Positions 23,746 to 35,607 of a DNA stretch of 64,000 nucleotides are shown here, in pieces. The translations under genes were made by a program, and so were the position numbers. The notes under the pieces are model-generated. The model was not told where the DNA came from and searched no databases. It was given only the letters and a program-made list of their open reading frames with translations. The stretch spans positions 122,381,891-122,445,890 of the forward strand of contig OZ020267.1 of the NCBI GenBank assembly GCA_963971225.1. The letters are read 5' to 3'. Numbering within the stretch: position 1 is the first letter of the stretch; every line of letters begins with the position of its first letter. The DNA comes from Melieria omissa. Taxonomy: Eukaryota; Arthropoda; Insecta; Diptera; Ulidiidae.

Positions 23746-25991
23746 TAGGTCAATATTAAGACAGACATCCATTTAGTTTAGCTTTAAAGACTTTATTGTT
23801 TATGGAGAGATAAAAGATTAGATAAGATTCTATCTTACCGATAGAAGGCAACTATATTCGGAAATATTTTGTCTTCGATGCTATGATAATAATTTATTTA
23901 TTGATATTGCTTTCACTTTTTGAAATCCCCGGTTTTCCAGTTCATGAATTTCGCCGGTGCAGCCAAAACCCATCGCTAAATATCTCCATGGATCGGTAAA
24001 TCACTTCTAATGGTCACAAAGTAAAATATCCAAACAAGAACACCCGTAAAACCTCGGCAATTCTTTCTACAATACTCGAAATAAATTTGGGCCTACGCAC
24101 ACATTTTGATACATTAAGTAGTAAATTAATAAACAACGCTCAGGAATTCGCTGTGAGTGCAAATTGAAACGGAGGTTAGAATTTGCACGCATTCCAACTT
24201 TTTGGCTCGAGTTTTTCTGCATCAAATGACATTATTTGCAAATGTGATGTATGCCGCAAATAATAAACAAACTAATTGCAATTTCAATAGAAAAGCAGAG
24301 TGGAAGCGGGCAACTTCAACATTCACCTTTCCTGCAACCGGCCCACCACCTGCGCGCTGCTGATGCTAATTTATGCCGCTCCGCACATTCAACGCTGAAT
24401 TGTTTCGACTGACAAAAGTCGGTCATGTGCCAGGCAGCAATGACAAGAACAACAGCAGCCGCAATTTATGCCAACACAAACAATGGCGAAGATCCAACTG
24501 TAAAGGCCACCGGGTCACCGGACTGTGGGCGCAGCAGACGCAAACGTTCACGTTCGCCGCGTGCGTCTAAGCCGTTTACATAATTTAACAGGTCGGGCGC
24601 ACTGATAATGGGTCCCGTGCCAGGCACATAGTGGGATGTCCATGCAGCTGTTTAGGTACCCGTTGGCAGCTTCAGCCTTCGGCGCACGCACTGCGCCCGG
24701 ATTGTAACGCGCCTGGCGGCCAAGCTGGCGCGCACATACGACACATAAATACGCATTAGTCCATTCGCAAAAGCGATGACGCGCAAAGGCGCTGCCCGAG
24801 CCTTGCGCCAACGGTCGCACCGATGGCCGCAAGTTGCGGCAAGCAGCCGAGCGAGCCGGCCAGTTCTGACCAGCTAACGAGAGGCAGCCATGGAGCGCGC
24901 GAACGTTGGCGGATAAGTGAAATGAAACCGTTACGCCGCGGTTCGCCAAGCGATAATTGCGGATGATTATATTTACAATGTAATGGAAGGCGGCCACCAG
25001 GTGGCGTTGGCGGTGATATGCAGCGGAAGGAATAAACACCGTTAAGCGTTTTCCATTTAACGCCCGCTGATAGCCACTAGCTGCTCGCCTGGACCTCCAG
25101 CGACAGCGGCAGCGCACTAACAAATCGAGTCAACAACAGCGGCATTGAGCGAGTACGAAAATTATGTGCAGCCACGTAGAGCACCGGTAGCGGCAGCAAA
25201 ACAAAAAGCGGCAGCGACCAGCCGATAAATTACCCGGAAGCGGAACTTGCTGCCGGACGCAGCCGCACAGTGTAAATATAATATTTAGCGAAATTATGTG
25301 TTTTAAATGAGCTCGGAAGGCCGACGTAAATAACTCGTAGCTGATTAACTGCCAGCGTAGCGGCGCGTTACAACGCACCAAAACAATAACAAAGCACAAC
25401 AAAAAAAGCAATTATGCGTGTACTCAGGGTATTTGTTTTTTTTTTTGTTTTGCGGAAATTTGTCACACGGTAATTACTGTCACAATGAATAGCAAAAACA
25501 CGCTGCGGGCGAAGCGAACAGCGGACGCCCCACCGGTGTGGCCGTGCAAAGCTCTGGACTTGTCATATTTTGCATTTATCGCGCGTATGAAATATGAACA
25601 CTCGACACGCGTGGCCAGACCATGTCACTCACACCACGCACACACACATGTACACAAATACAAAAATATGCACAATTTGTCGGAGGCATATCAGTAGCGA
25701 CAACAACAACACCAAAGACAGCAAATACAGCAGCTGGCAGTAGAAAACTGAGTAAATAAAATCGCATTTACCGCGAGCAGGTTGCAGAGACCATTAAAGC
25801 GTTAAAATTCAGCACTCAAAACGATACACATCCATACAGACGAGTATATATGTGCTATATACGCCATATGAATTAATTACTAAATATACGCTTCGGTAAA
25901 TCGGCTGAAAAACTGATTCAAGCGCCCGAGAACAATCAATAAGCTGTTAGCGGTTAAATAAAAAACGACTTTAGTTGAAAGTCAACAGACT
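23746..25991. other. Non-coding DNA across the duplication edge
   Basis: Up to 24911 this copies 18101-19266. Beyond it lies GC-rich, CAG/CGG-rich unique sequence to about 25.4 kb, then AT-rich sequence with a poly-T tract near 25435 and a CA run near 25638. The minus-strand frame at 24548-25123 crosses the edge and has no domain. Confidence 0.5.
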
Positions 25992-26001
25992 AAGTAGTCA
26001 A

Positions 26002-26455
26002 CTTTTTTTTGTATTTCTTGTTCACTCCTCACTGGAGCATAGGGCCTCAACAAGACTCTTCCATCGTACAAGATTCTGGGCTGTTGTTTTTGTGCCGTTC
26101 CATGTGGTATTGACATCGCTAGCTCGCGTAGGGTCGACCTGCTCCAGGTGTTTTTTGGTCGACCGCGACTTCTACTCCCTTGCAACAATGTCGACTTCAC
26201 ACATGCGTTGAATATTCGTAGCTTCGTGCGTCTGGAGATTTGCGAGCTTGCCCATACTGAATGCAGCCGTCCGAACGCTGACCTGGCTTTACTCAGTCTG
26301 CAGTTGGCATCTTCTTCCGCTCCGCCGTCCGCCTTGATTGTGCAGCCGAGGTAGCAGAAGCTGTCGACGAACTCCACGGCACAGCCTTCAATCATTATAT
26401 GGTTTCTGCTGCTATGATGCTATGATTGACTCTCATGGCCTTGGTCAAGTAGTAG
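26002..26455 (-). mobile_element. 5'-truncated non-LTR retrotransposon with 10-bp target duplication
   Basis: On the minus strand, RT C-terminal coding sequence ends in a stop (about 26022-26024) and a short A-rich tail (about 26002-26014). The direct repeat AAGTAGTCAA flanks it at 25992-26001 and 26456-26465, a good target duplication for target-primed reverse transcription. The protein runs VEFVDSFCYLGCTIKADGG, then RLSKARSAFGRL and LRIFNACVKSTLL, and jumps to RGRPKNTWSRSTLREL. This means an internal deletion has joined two parts. A frameshift precedes the end (LVRWKSLVEALCSSEE). It is an RTE/Jockey-type endonuclease-RT family, exact clade uncertain. Confidence 0.85.
26130..26395 (-). pseudogene. 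Non-LTR reverse transcriptase C-terminal fragment
   Basis: The frame from the ATG at 26395 encodes the thumb-like C-terminal part of a non-LTR reverse transcriptase: FCYLGCTI, RLSKARSAFGRLHSVW, TKLRIFNACVKSTLLQG, then RGRPKNTWSRST. The normal segment between LLQG and RGRPK is missing, and beyond about 26130 the frame is shifted. It has no start of its own and is not a functional gene. Confidence 0.8.
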
Positions 26456-26465
26456 AAGTAGTCAA

Positions 26466-28786
26466 TTAACATTAAGAAAATAGTAGAAAAAATGCGATTT
26501 ATGTGAGAAAAGCCTCAATAAGTGTCTACTTATTCGATATTGTTTTCATTGGGATGACAAATAAGCATTTACAAATAGTTGGGTGAATATTATGTTCAAA
26601 TTTTTTGCAATTTGTTTAGTTTTAAAAAAGATCTACTATGTTTGCATGACGAGATTTTGCTCTTCCAAGATTTTTGTACAAAATTGTTCATGTAGTCGAT
26701 GGACAAAGACCTAATTTACACCTTTGTTAACAGCTCCTTTGACCTGTTGTTAATGCCAAGAATACGTCGAGTTTTTTGAACGATTCATAGTCGATTTGTT
26801 AACGAAATAAAATTCACATTGCTTTCTATGCGTTTTTCGAAACGAAGACCGATATAGAAACATTACTGAGAAATCATTTTTAATGATAAAATTATAAAAA
26901 ATAATGAATGAAATGACTACCTAACATTGAAAGCTGCTTTCATTTAGGCGTTAAAAAATTCTTTGACTATTTACAAAACAAAATTTTCTATATAAAGAAT
27001 AGAAGAAATGAATTTTCATTGCGTTTTACCGTTGTAATTTTCATCAAATTGCAACTAATTTTCAAATTTTCTTAAAATAGGAAATTCACTCTGCCGAAGG
27101 ACATCATTAAATAGTAAGTTTGAAGTGTGTTTAATTGATGTGTGACTTATGGTTCCAAATATATCGGCTGAAAATTTGGGCTGGTGAAAAAGTGCCACGC
27201 CCCGTTTTTCTAAAATTTTCTTTCATACAAACCTTGTTCTAACAACTATGATTACAACAAAAAAACAGCCAAATCGGTCCAGCCGTACTCAAGGGATTCA
27301 CGGTCAAACATGGCAGGAATTTTCACAAGATTCCAATAGATTTTCCGGAATTTTCTTATCACATAAACCTGAACTAACTCAAGAGGAATGCAACAAAATA
27401 AACCCTATGGAAATCGGCCGGTCCATTTGAGTGTGGTGCGCTTACACACATACATCTAATTTTTTTTTATATATATAAAAAATTTCCCATTTTGACTGTA
27501 GAACTTTTGCTTTGCCATTTCAATAGAAATTGTTTTCCAAGTACACGTATATACTCGCATGTTATAACCATTTTACCAAGCTAACATTTCTATGTAAATA
27601 TTGTAAATTTACTTGTATTACACACGTAACATGCTTGTAAGGAATTCTACTTATTTGTACAACTGTGTGTTTTGCATTCAATTCACAACATTCATTCATC
27701 TGTGTCCAAAATGAAAACACCTCGCCTCCACTCAACTCAACTCGCTTCAACTCAGCGATACGACAACACTCAGCCGGGAAACCGCAATAATTCTGTCATT
27801 ATGTTTAATTATTCGGTTCCTGAGTAATTCGTCATGGTCACAAAATGGGTGTACGGACATTTATTTGGTCTCTTTCACAACGCGGCCAGTGATGACGGCC
27901 GCCAGCGGTAGGCCACCGCCGTTGCGTGCAAATATGCTGAAAAGCTGAAATCGCGCCATTCCAACTTCGTTTCCGCGCTGCGCCCGACCGCACAGCAAAT
28001 CCAGCACAAATCCTCAAACGCTCGTCACCCGTCGTGTGGCCTGAAAGAAATGTCAACGGAAGCCCAACTTCAGAAATTCGCACAGCAGGTAAAAGCGCGC
28101 GGAACGCGGCTGGTGTCCGCGCGACCCTCTTGCAGCTCCCACTTCCTTCCAGTTCCCACTTTGCATGGATTCTGATTTGAATTTGCTCGCAAGTGTTGCT
28201 GTATGATTGTGTCGATGTGTGTGTGTGTGTGTGCGGTTTACTGGTGCACTAGTTACTTTTGTTAAAATGTAATTCTTTTCACGATTTTGTACTCCTGGTC
28301 CGAACTAAGTAAGTAAATCGCAAATGGCATTTTACAAATTGGTTCGCACACATGCAAACCTCGCTATGGAGCAGTGCGGCTGGTGCATGTCTGGCGTGAG
28401 CCGCCGACAATGCAGCGGAAATTTGCGCTAATTTGTGAAATGTCATTTTGTGTTTCGCTTGTTTAAATGCGGCGGCGTCGAAAGGTTGCGGCATGCAATC
28501 GCTCACGTGACGTCATGATTTCATTACTTCTGACATTGATTCAAAAACATTTGCTGCACGTATTTAATTAAATTTTTGATGTTGAGTAATTGCTGGTGTT
28601 TAGAGGATGCGATGATTTATTTGCCAATGTCTTTATTTATTTATTTTTTGTACGATTTCCTCGGTAGAAATCTTGTAAGGAGAACTTTTCGCACAGACAT
28701 TCAAACAGCTACAAATGTACAATGCTTACATATTGATAGATATATATGTACATTAGACCGGTTTTAGTGCACGATCCCCACTTGTA
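26466..28786. other. Non-coding DNA with a possible old repeat
   Basis: No gene is recognised. Near 27120-27430 the phrases CAAATCGGTCCAGCCG and TTTCATACAAACCTTGTTC resemble, from memory, decayed interspersed repeats of insects; ends and class are not visible. A GT run lies near 28216-28232. The block at 27.8-28.5 kb is GC-richer and has no domain-bearing frame. Confidence 0.4.
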
Positions 28787-29681
28787 TACGGTTTTCCAAC
28801 AAGAGCTGTTATTTTGAATCACCCGGTATTTCGGTAGCTGTCACTTTTGAAGCTTTTATTCTTTGACATTTAACAAGTAATAACTACGTCATTACTAAAA
28901 ATTGCATTGAAATTATTAAAATTCACTACAAAAATGGTGAAAATCTTGCAGTCACAGTTCGCAAAACTAAAGCATTTTTGGGTCGTCGTGAAGCACCTTG
29001 TCGGACCGCTATACAAAAATTGGTGGAAAAATTCGAGCTGTTGAGACAAGTTAGTGATGTGAGGAATAAAATCCGTGCACGTCGCTCAAGAACAACTGAG
29101 AATATTGCTGCTGTAGCCCAAAGTGTTGAAGAAAACCCAGGTTTGTCGATTCCTCGTCGTTCTTCGGAATTGGGGATTCCAAAAACGTCATTACACCGTA
29201 TTTTGCATAAAGACTTGGGTCTTAAGGCTTATAAAGTTCAGTTAAGACAAGAACTCAAGCCGACTGATCATCAACAACGTCGTGTCTTTGCTGATTGGGT
29301 CCTCTGGGTGTTATCTCTGGAAGAGCTGATCACAATTGGCCACCGAGATCTTGTGATTTAACACCTTGCGACTTCTTCCTTTGGGGCGACGTGAAAGATA
29401 AGGTGTACGCCAACAGCCCAGCGTCGATTCAAGACCTCAAAGATAGAATTCGTGAGGCTATCGAGGACATAGGGCAGCCACTTTGCGATTTGGTTATGGA
29501 AAATTTCATGAAAAGGATATGGTCCTGTAAGCGTGGTCGTGGTGGCCATTTGGCTAATGTTGTTTTTCATTATTAACGGCATACCTTCCTCTTTATTATG
29601 AAATAAACATCGGATCATTTATCTCAAAAAATGGCATTTTTCTTTGAATACCAAAATAACACCTCTTGTAGGAAAACCCTA
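28787..29681 (+). mobile_element. Internally deleted Tc1/mariner element
   Basis: Terminal inverted repeats of about 30 bp (left CGGTTTTCCAACAAGAG, right read inward GGGTTTTCCTACAAGAG) lie next to TA dinucleotides, bounding about 895 bp. Inside is a plus-strand transposase frame homologous to the 1318-1679 fragment. The first part (KIHYKNGENLAV to FADWV) is joined to the last part (NWPPRSCDLTPCDFFLWG) with the catalytic middle missing and a frameshift at the joint. It is non-autonomous. Confidence 0.9.
28906..29576 (+). pseudogene. Tc1/mariner transposase with core deletion and frameshift
   Basis: The frame is readable from about 28906 (IEIIKIHYKNGENLAV) without an obvious ATG. It runs through two helix-turn-helix units (ENIAAVAQSVEENP; IPKTSLHRILHKDLGL) to ELKPTDHQQRRVFADWV. 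After the deletion joint near 29300-29335 the other frame gives RSCDLTPCDFFLWGDVKDKVY, with the third catalytic aspartate (CDFF), and ends at the stop near 29576. The first and second catalytic aspartates lie in the missing part. It belongs to the same broad transposase group as the remnant at 1418. Confidence 0.85.
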
Positions 29682-29689
29682 TACATACT

Positions 29690-31872
29690 GGGATCCAGAC
29701 GTCCGATCGAGTGTTTCATGTAAACGTATAAATTAAAGATTCTTCTCACTTGGTTTCAATAAATTTGTTCTATATGTGGTGACTTATGTTGAACTTGCTG
29801 ATACAATTTATGTTTCTAGCGCACTAACCGTAGAACTGATTTTCTAGTTTTAAACAAATACCCAAAGACATTACTCAAGTACTATTTTCTTGATTCTATG
29901 TACCCAAAACTCTCTGTATCTACTTTACTCAGTATCGGATATTTGTGAAAAGAACCGATACTGTGCTCGGTAGACGTTTGTCCTTGACTCACCCTTCCAT
30001 TGACCTCATGATTTTTCTTGCTCATTGCGAATTTACAATTTCTTGTTTTTTGTTGTTTTATCATTTAACTTCTGTAATGACACACGTTCAAGCTAGGAAA
30101 ACAAAATTAAAAAAACCCATGGTTTAATGTGCAAAAAAGAAAAAGTTCAACCGAAGTAAATGCAAACGTCTCGAACATCGAACACGACATTCATTCTTCG
30201 CGCACATATCGAATACTTAATAGTAACGATGCTCTTCATTGCTAATTCACGTTCTGGCTTTGATTGAAAAAATTACAATTTCTCCTCTAATTTAAAATAA
30301 TGCATTTGTGATATTTATGCTGGGCCACAATCGCTGTCGGTCCTGAAGATGGATGTTGTTAATTGGAATCGACGATGCCACTGCAGCTTGCAGTGCGAAG
30401 GGCGGCACTGAAACGCAAGGACCCACGTACACACACACACACACATACACGCGCGCATAAATTCGCATATATTATTGGATAAATACTGGCAATCAACTAG
30501 ACGCAACAAAGCCGCATACAAAGTGGCATTCACGAATGTGGGAAAAAGTTGCTGCATTGCCGACGCTCAACACGTCGAAGTGATGCAATGCTGCGGGGGA
30601 TTTTATGAAATTTTAATACGCTGAGAAATTCGTTTTGCTGGTTGCCGGCTGCCGGCTGTGTGCAGCAGCGAGTGAAGCGCCGACTGGGCGCGTGCGCTCG
30701 AATTGAGCAGCAAGAAAATCGAAGAGGCAATACTGCACATTGTGCCTGATAGAGTCGCACGCTGCTGCAGGCGTTGCATCGCAATCTCTTAATGCTGCGG
30801 TGCGTGGCGCGTTATTTTCGTATGCAAATTTTAAATAATTGACAATACAAACTTTCTCAGCTGCGGCAATGGAAGCGATTTATCCCGAATGCCTTCGCTC
30901 AACCCACTGTCAGCATAAAACTTTCATCGTACGCTGCTTCAAATCTGCCAATAAATTATTTAAAATAATATTTTCTACTTTGTTTTGCAGCTTCAGCCAA
31001 CTTACATATAACTAGTTGAATACACTTAAAGTTGAAATGCTTGCTGCTGTGCGCCAGGAAGACATCAATTCTCGGAAGATACATGTTTGCTTATCCACTC
31101 GGCGGCTTAACCATGTTGTTGATATGGATTCGATAGTGAACCACCACCAAAACGAGTGCGGAAATGGACGTCAAAAACACGTGTCCAATCGATGAATGAA
31201 GTCCTGTCATGGCCTGTCATAGGGATGTGCCCGCCAGACAGAATCGTCTGGGGAGACAAGTGTTGAAAAAGGCCGAGTTCCCATAACCGGTTGTTGTGGT
31301 CAGCTACGATTTTTGGATTTTTTCGGGAGCACTCAACACTCCACATGCCACGTGGATACGTGATTAGTCTGTCACAAGCTGCCATAAGTGATGGGTTTCC
31401 ATGTGTCGGAGAAAATAAAAGACGCTTCCATTTTGTTGCGTATGCTTCTGCTGTTTTGCAAGCTGAGCATTCGGTTGATACTGAGTGGAGATGTGTGCCT
31501 CAACTGGTTGGTGAACTCTCTAAAGTGTTGGTTGATGTCTAGGATAATCTATATGCGATACAACAATGTGTTGTTTTTCTTTCCTTCTGCATTGCACGTC
31601 GCCCGCTTACGCTCTAAAGTTATTAGGATAGTTGGCGGACTCGAGTGAATTATTTACTTTCAGTAGGCTATAAGAGGATGTAATTACGAAGAGATCGGCG
31701 GAGTGAAGCATGTTTAAAACCAAACCAAACATCCACATAAGCTGTATCAGGTTTTCCATACACAACAAAACTGCGGTTTAGTGACGCTGGGCATATAAAA
31801 GATTTGAAGTTAATTTTCTAAGATATTTGCCTTTGATTTCAACTAAATTTGTTTGCTATATTTGGGTGTATA
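29690..31872. other. Non-coding DNA
   Basis: No gene is recognised. A CA run lies near 30427-30446. The minus-strand frame at 31107-31385 (92 codons, with LWELGLFQHLSPQTILSGGH) looks less random than its neighbours and could be a remnant of a mobile element protein, but I cannot place it. The rest is ordinary AT-rich or mixed sequence. Confidence 0.45.
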
Positions 31873-32565
31873 ACACTGCATAACACAAAAAAAATTAATA
31901 AGGTACTGACAACGGATTCTGGTAGAGGGGACCAAAAAAATATACGTGTATCGGCGTTTTGAAAGTTTACTTCTGAATTTTTTTTTTAGGGGGGTCAAAG
32001 TTTTCCCCTTTTCGCGCATTCTTATGGTGAATCGGCGTACGAAAACTATGTAGCATTACATTTTATGTGATCAGCAATTTGGGTTTTACACCAAGTACCA
32101 ATTTCGATTAAATACGAAATAAACACTTGAACACATTTTAAGTTTTGGCTTAATTCTGGCGTTCAAGTTAATTTTTGAGCTTTGATGTATTCAGAGACCT
32201 ATAATAGAATTTTATTGCGAATATTTTTGTGGTACATTTTGTCCTTAAAAAGTCCTGTTTTACAGGAAATTTTAGAAATTAAAAAAAAAGGGTCAAATTG
32301 ACCCATACAAATAGGAGCTACAGGATTAAAATGCTCCACAAAAATGTTCTCGTAGTGTTTTACACCAAATTACTGAATACATCATATACCTAAAATGTGA
32401 ATAAGAATGCGCGAAAAGGGGAAAACTTTGACCCCCTCCCTAAAAAAATTCAGACGTAAACTTTCAAAACGCCGATACACGTATATTTTTGTTTGGTCCC
32501 CTCTACTAGAATCCGTTGTCAGAACCTTGTTATTTAAAAAAAAAATTGGTTTTGTTGTGCAGTGT
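31873..32565. mobile_element. Long-inverted-repeat MITE
   Basis: Two arms of about 155-165 bp (31873-32025 and 32401-32565) are reverse complements with roughly nine in ten bases matching. The outer end reads ACACTGCA...TGCAGTGT. The inner part mirrors GGTCAAAGTTTTCCCCTTTT against AAAAGGGGAAAACTTTGACC. About 375 bp of AT-rich, non-coding sequence lies between. A target duplication is not clear (TA on the left, AA on the right), so the superfamily is open. The outermost ACACTG resembles the outer end of the fold-back element at 933. Confidence 0.85.
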
Positions 32566-33904
32566 AATTGGTCCAATAATTAGGAATTTCAGAGATATGT
32601 ATGTCCAAAGTTGGGAATTTCCTCTATCGAAATTAAGTCACTTGTCCCATTATAACAATTTGAACTATTGCACTTTTTTCAGCAGGAAGAGTGAAGAAGA
32701 AGTTTATAATTGAAGAAGTTCAATTGAATTCCTATTACCTTACAACAATCAATTTATATTCTCAACAATATAAAACTATTTCTCCTCAAAAACTCCTTCT
32801 CCAAAAACTTTCTCCTCATATACTTCTCCAAAAAGAAGAGAAAGACAGAAATTGTTTTTCTATTCCTAAATGAAGTCCTTAATGTTTGTCCTTAAATGTT
32901 ATTCACAAAATTTATTTTTGATGACAGCCACAGATGGTTGTTTAACATTCAAACACACAATATGGCTTTGAAAAATCTTGAATTTAGGTTCTTAATTAAC
33001 GGAAAAAATCGCCACTGTGTGCACTTATTTTTTAAATTAACACAAGTTCACAAGTTCAATTCAGCACTAGAAGTAAATGATAATCTGGCATTTACATAAA
33101 TGCTTTCTAAGTTTACCAGTTAAGCATTTTCTACATTTTCCTAAATGGTTACGCGTTTTATGCTTAACATTAGGTTCCTCAATCCGACTTTATCCATTTC
33201 GACGTTAATGTTGTGGCTAACAGCCGACGCAGCGCAGCCGAGTGCCATATGACGCTTTCGCAACGTTAGCCAAAGTTTTTTATAAGAAGAAATATCATCA
33301 TAAAATTTACAAACTTTTAATGGTTCATAAAATATTGACGATAATGGTAATGCTCAGTGGTTGGCTGTAAATATTGTGCGAAGGGATAGAGCGGTTGTTG
33401 ATGGGAGATGGCACCAGCACTGCGCCCATTCGATGCGGTTGCGTATGACATGACGCCTGATGTTTTTGACAACATAATGTGACAAATTGAAGGATAATTG
33501 CGCATTGTGAGGCAACAATGTAAACAGTTTAATGCAGCTTGCTCGCTGCCAGCCCCGACTATGATGTTGAGCCTGTGGGCGGAGTTGGTGTTATAAATGT
33601 GCCACCCACCGGCAATTTCGCGGCAGTAAATAAAACAGGCAAATTGTTTGCACATTCCCATAATCATTTTTCAAAAATGCCGATTACATCGCTGACATTG
33701 GTGTGAAACGTGCGCACAGCACCGGCGCCTATGAGCGTCGATGGTGCCAAGACATGGTCGTAGACGCGCAAGGACCAACGCAAAACCCAGTCTCAAAATT
33801 TCCAATCAGTTTTAAAGAAGTCAGAAGAAACAGGTTCATTGTAAATATTTTGTAAGTCTATAGGTGTGTAGAAAAATCCATGAGTTTCTTCTGTCTACAT
33901 GAAG
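32566..33904. other. AT-rich non-coding stretch
   Basis: I see no gene or repeat structure. A CT/CTTCTCC-rich patch lies near 32778-32840. Confidence 0.5.
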
Positions 33905-34135
33905 GAGGGTCTACAGGCAGTTGGTCAGAGTAATTACGGGCCATTTTCTATGGGCAAATCATATGGAAAAGATAGGCATATGTGACAGTGTGCTATGCTT
34001 TGCCAGTGGGGAGAATGATGAGACATTTGGTACTGGTGTGTTAGGAAGCAATCACCACAGGATCTACCAATATTTCTTCGGAGATCGGGTCGGGCACAAT
34101 AGACGTGAGGAAAACAAGTCATATGGAATTAGGTG
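33905..34135 (+). pseudogene. Non-LTR ORF2 C-terminal remnant
   Basis: The plus-strand frame from about 33915 reads RQLVRVITGHFLWANHMEKIGICDSVLC and then SGENDETF. This matches the layout of the region after RNase H in I/R1/LOA-type non-LTR elements (an ITGH motif, then a cysteine knuckle with a DET motif). The cysteines and spacing are eroded. The fragment is short and isolated, so the call is moderate. Confidence 0.45.
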
Positions 34136-34139
34136 TTAG

Positions 34140-35600
34140 TTGGAATCAAAGTCTCAAATTCCTTTCCAATATGTTCACTTGATTAAAAGCTGTCATGCAA
34201 ATAGGCAAGTTAACATATACTGAAAGGACATTGCAAAACCGATTCTCCTGGTGAATCAAACTATAGCTATTCAACCTACTTCTCCACACCCATTACATCT
34301 CCCTTTGGGCGTAATAAATTCCTGGAAGTCGAGAGAAATCTCTTTAACGCATTTTTACAGAGACACAGACTACAAGGTTAAAGGGAGAGGATATAGAATT
34401 AGATCGAATTCATCATTCACATCGATGAGGTACGAAATCAGTTCAGCTCGAACTATATTCGATTCATCCATCATTCGCCCGATTGTACTTTCTACTGGGA
34501 CAAATTCTCTCGAGTTTGTGTGACGCTGTCGAAAATGAACGCCGAGGCTCTCACCACATCGTTTGCGAAATTAATTTATTAACATGAACTCGCTGTAATT
34601 GGAATTACCAGATTTTAATACTGACACTGTGTGCGGCGCGTATGCCACCGCCATTGGTATTGGTAAGGACACTTACGCAGACGCCAAACGGCACACACAC
34701 ACACACATGCATGCATAGTACGAGTACTCGTGTACCCATATGCGTTGACGGCATAAGCGAAATGGAAAATTCCGCACCGCGTGTGAGTCACACTTATGGG
34801 CGCAATAATTTGCCGTTGTTTATTGCGTACTTCCGCTGCGTTGCGCGTTGCGTATTGCTCGCTCCGCTGCCTCTCGGCGAACTTCCGGTTCCTGCTGTTT
34901 TAAATAAAAGCCACACACACACACATTGGCATTTACATAAATCCCCACATGCAGGCAAATATGCGCATGTGTGTGTGCACGCGCTGGTTTATGTGAATTG
35001 GGCGCTGTGCACAGCGCACACACACACACTCATAAATGGATAGCTTAATTTTTGCCATTGTCCGTCGTATACGCAAAATTGTTCATTTGTTTTGGAATCC
35101 CTCGCGGATTACGCCACGCTACCGCGCCATTCCACGTCGCTCTCGGTGCTCCCGCTCCGTCCCTGTCGCCGTCTCATTTAAATTGGCATTGCCGTTGGTT
35201 TTTCGACAGTGTTTTATTTTCGCATCCGGATCATTTGAAAACCGCTTATGCACTTAACACCACAGGTGTCCCAAGCGGCATTTGCGGCGTTTATTTACTG
35301 CATTAAGAAGATAAATATTTTAATTTCATTTCAGAATTTTCAGCTTAAAAACTAATGAGCAGTTGAGCTTTTCTAATTGGCCGCATTGATTGTTGCAAAT
35401 TGGGGCCATAAATAGCGAAACATAATTCCACAAATTGCCAATGCAATCAAATTAATGAATACAATTACACAACACAGAGTGTTATGGATGTTTTTGCTAA
35501 TTTTCGATATATCTTGAAAACAGATGATCTGTTTTTTGAGGTTAAAAAGTACAGGATATACGAGGATAGTTGTGGGGCCTCCGACCAAGTCTAATGCTTT
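34140..35600. other. Non-coding DNA with CA repeats
   Basis: CA runs lie near 34693-34708, 34913-34925 and 35019-35031. No gene is recognised. Open frames here are built largely on the CA repeats. Confidence 0.55.
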
Positions 35601-35607
35601 GAATGTT

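Larger units (their letters stand above)
19268..24911. repeat. 5.64-kb tandem duplication, copy 2
   Basis: Near-perfect direct copy of 13623-19266, offset 5645. All inner features are repeated: degenerate array, non-LTR fragment, SINE and scrambled non-LTR tail. The only base difference I found is A at 21346 (G at 15701 in copy 1). The right edge runs into GC-rich sequence that continues the style of the copy's end. Confidence 0.97.

Noticed and set aside
24548..25123. 191-codon minus-strand frame crossing the duplication edge
   Set aside because: It is longer than its copy-1 counterpart only because the sequence after the edge differs. Arginine- and alanine-rich composition and no domain.
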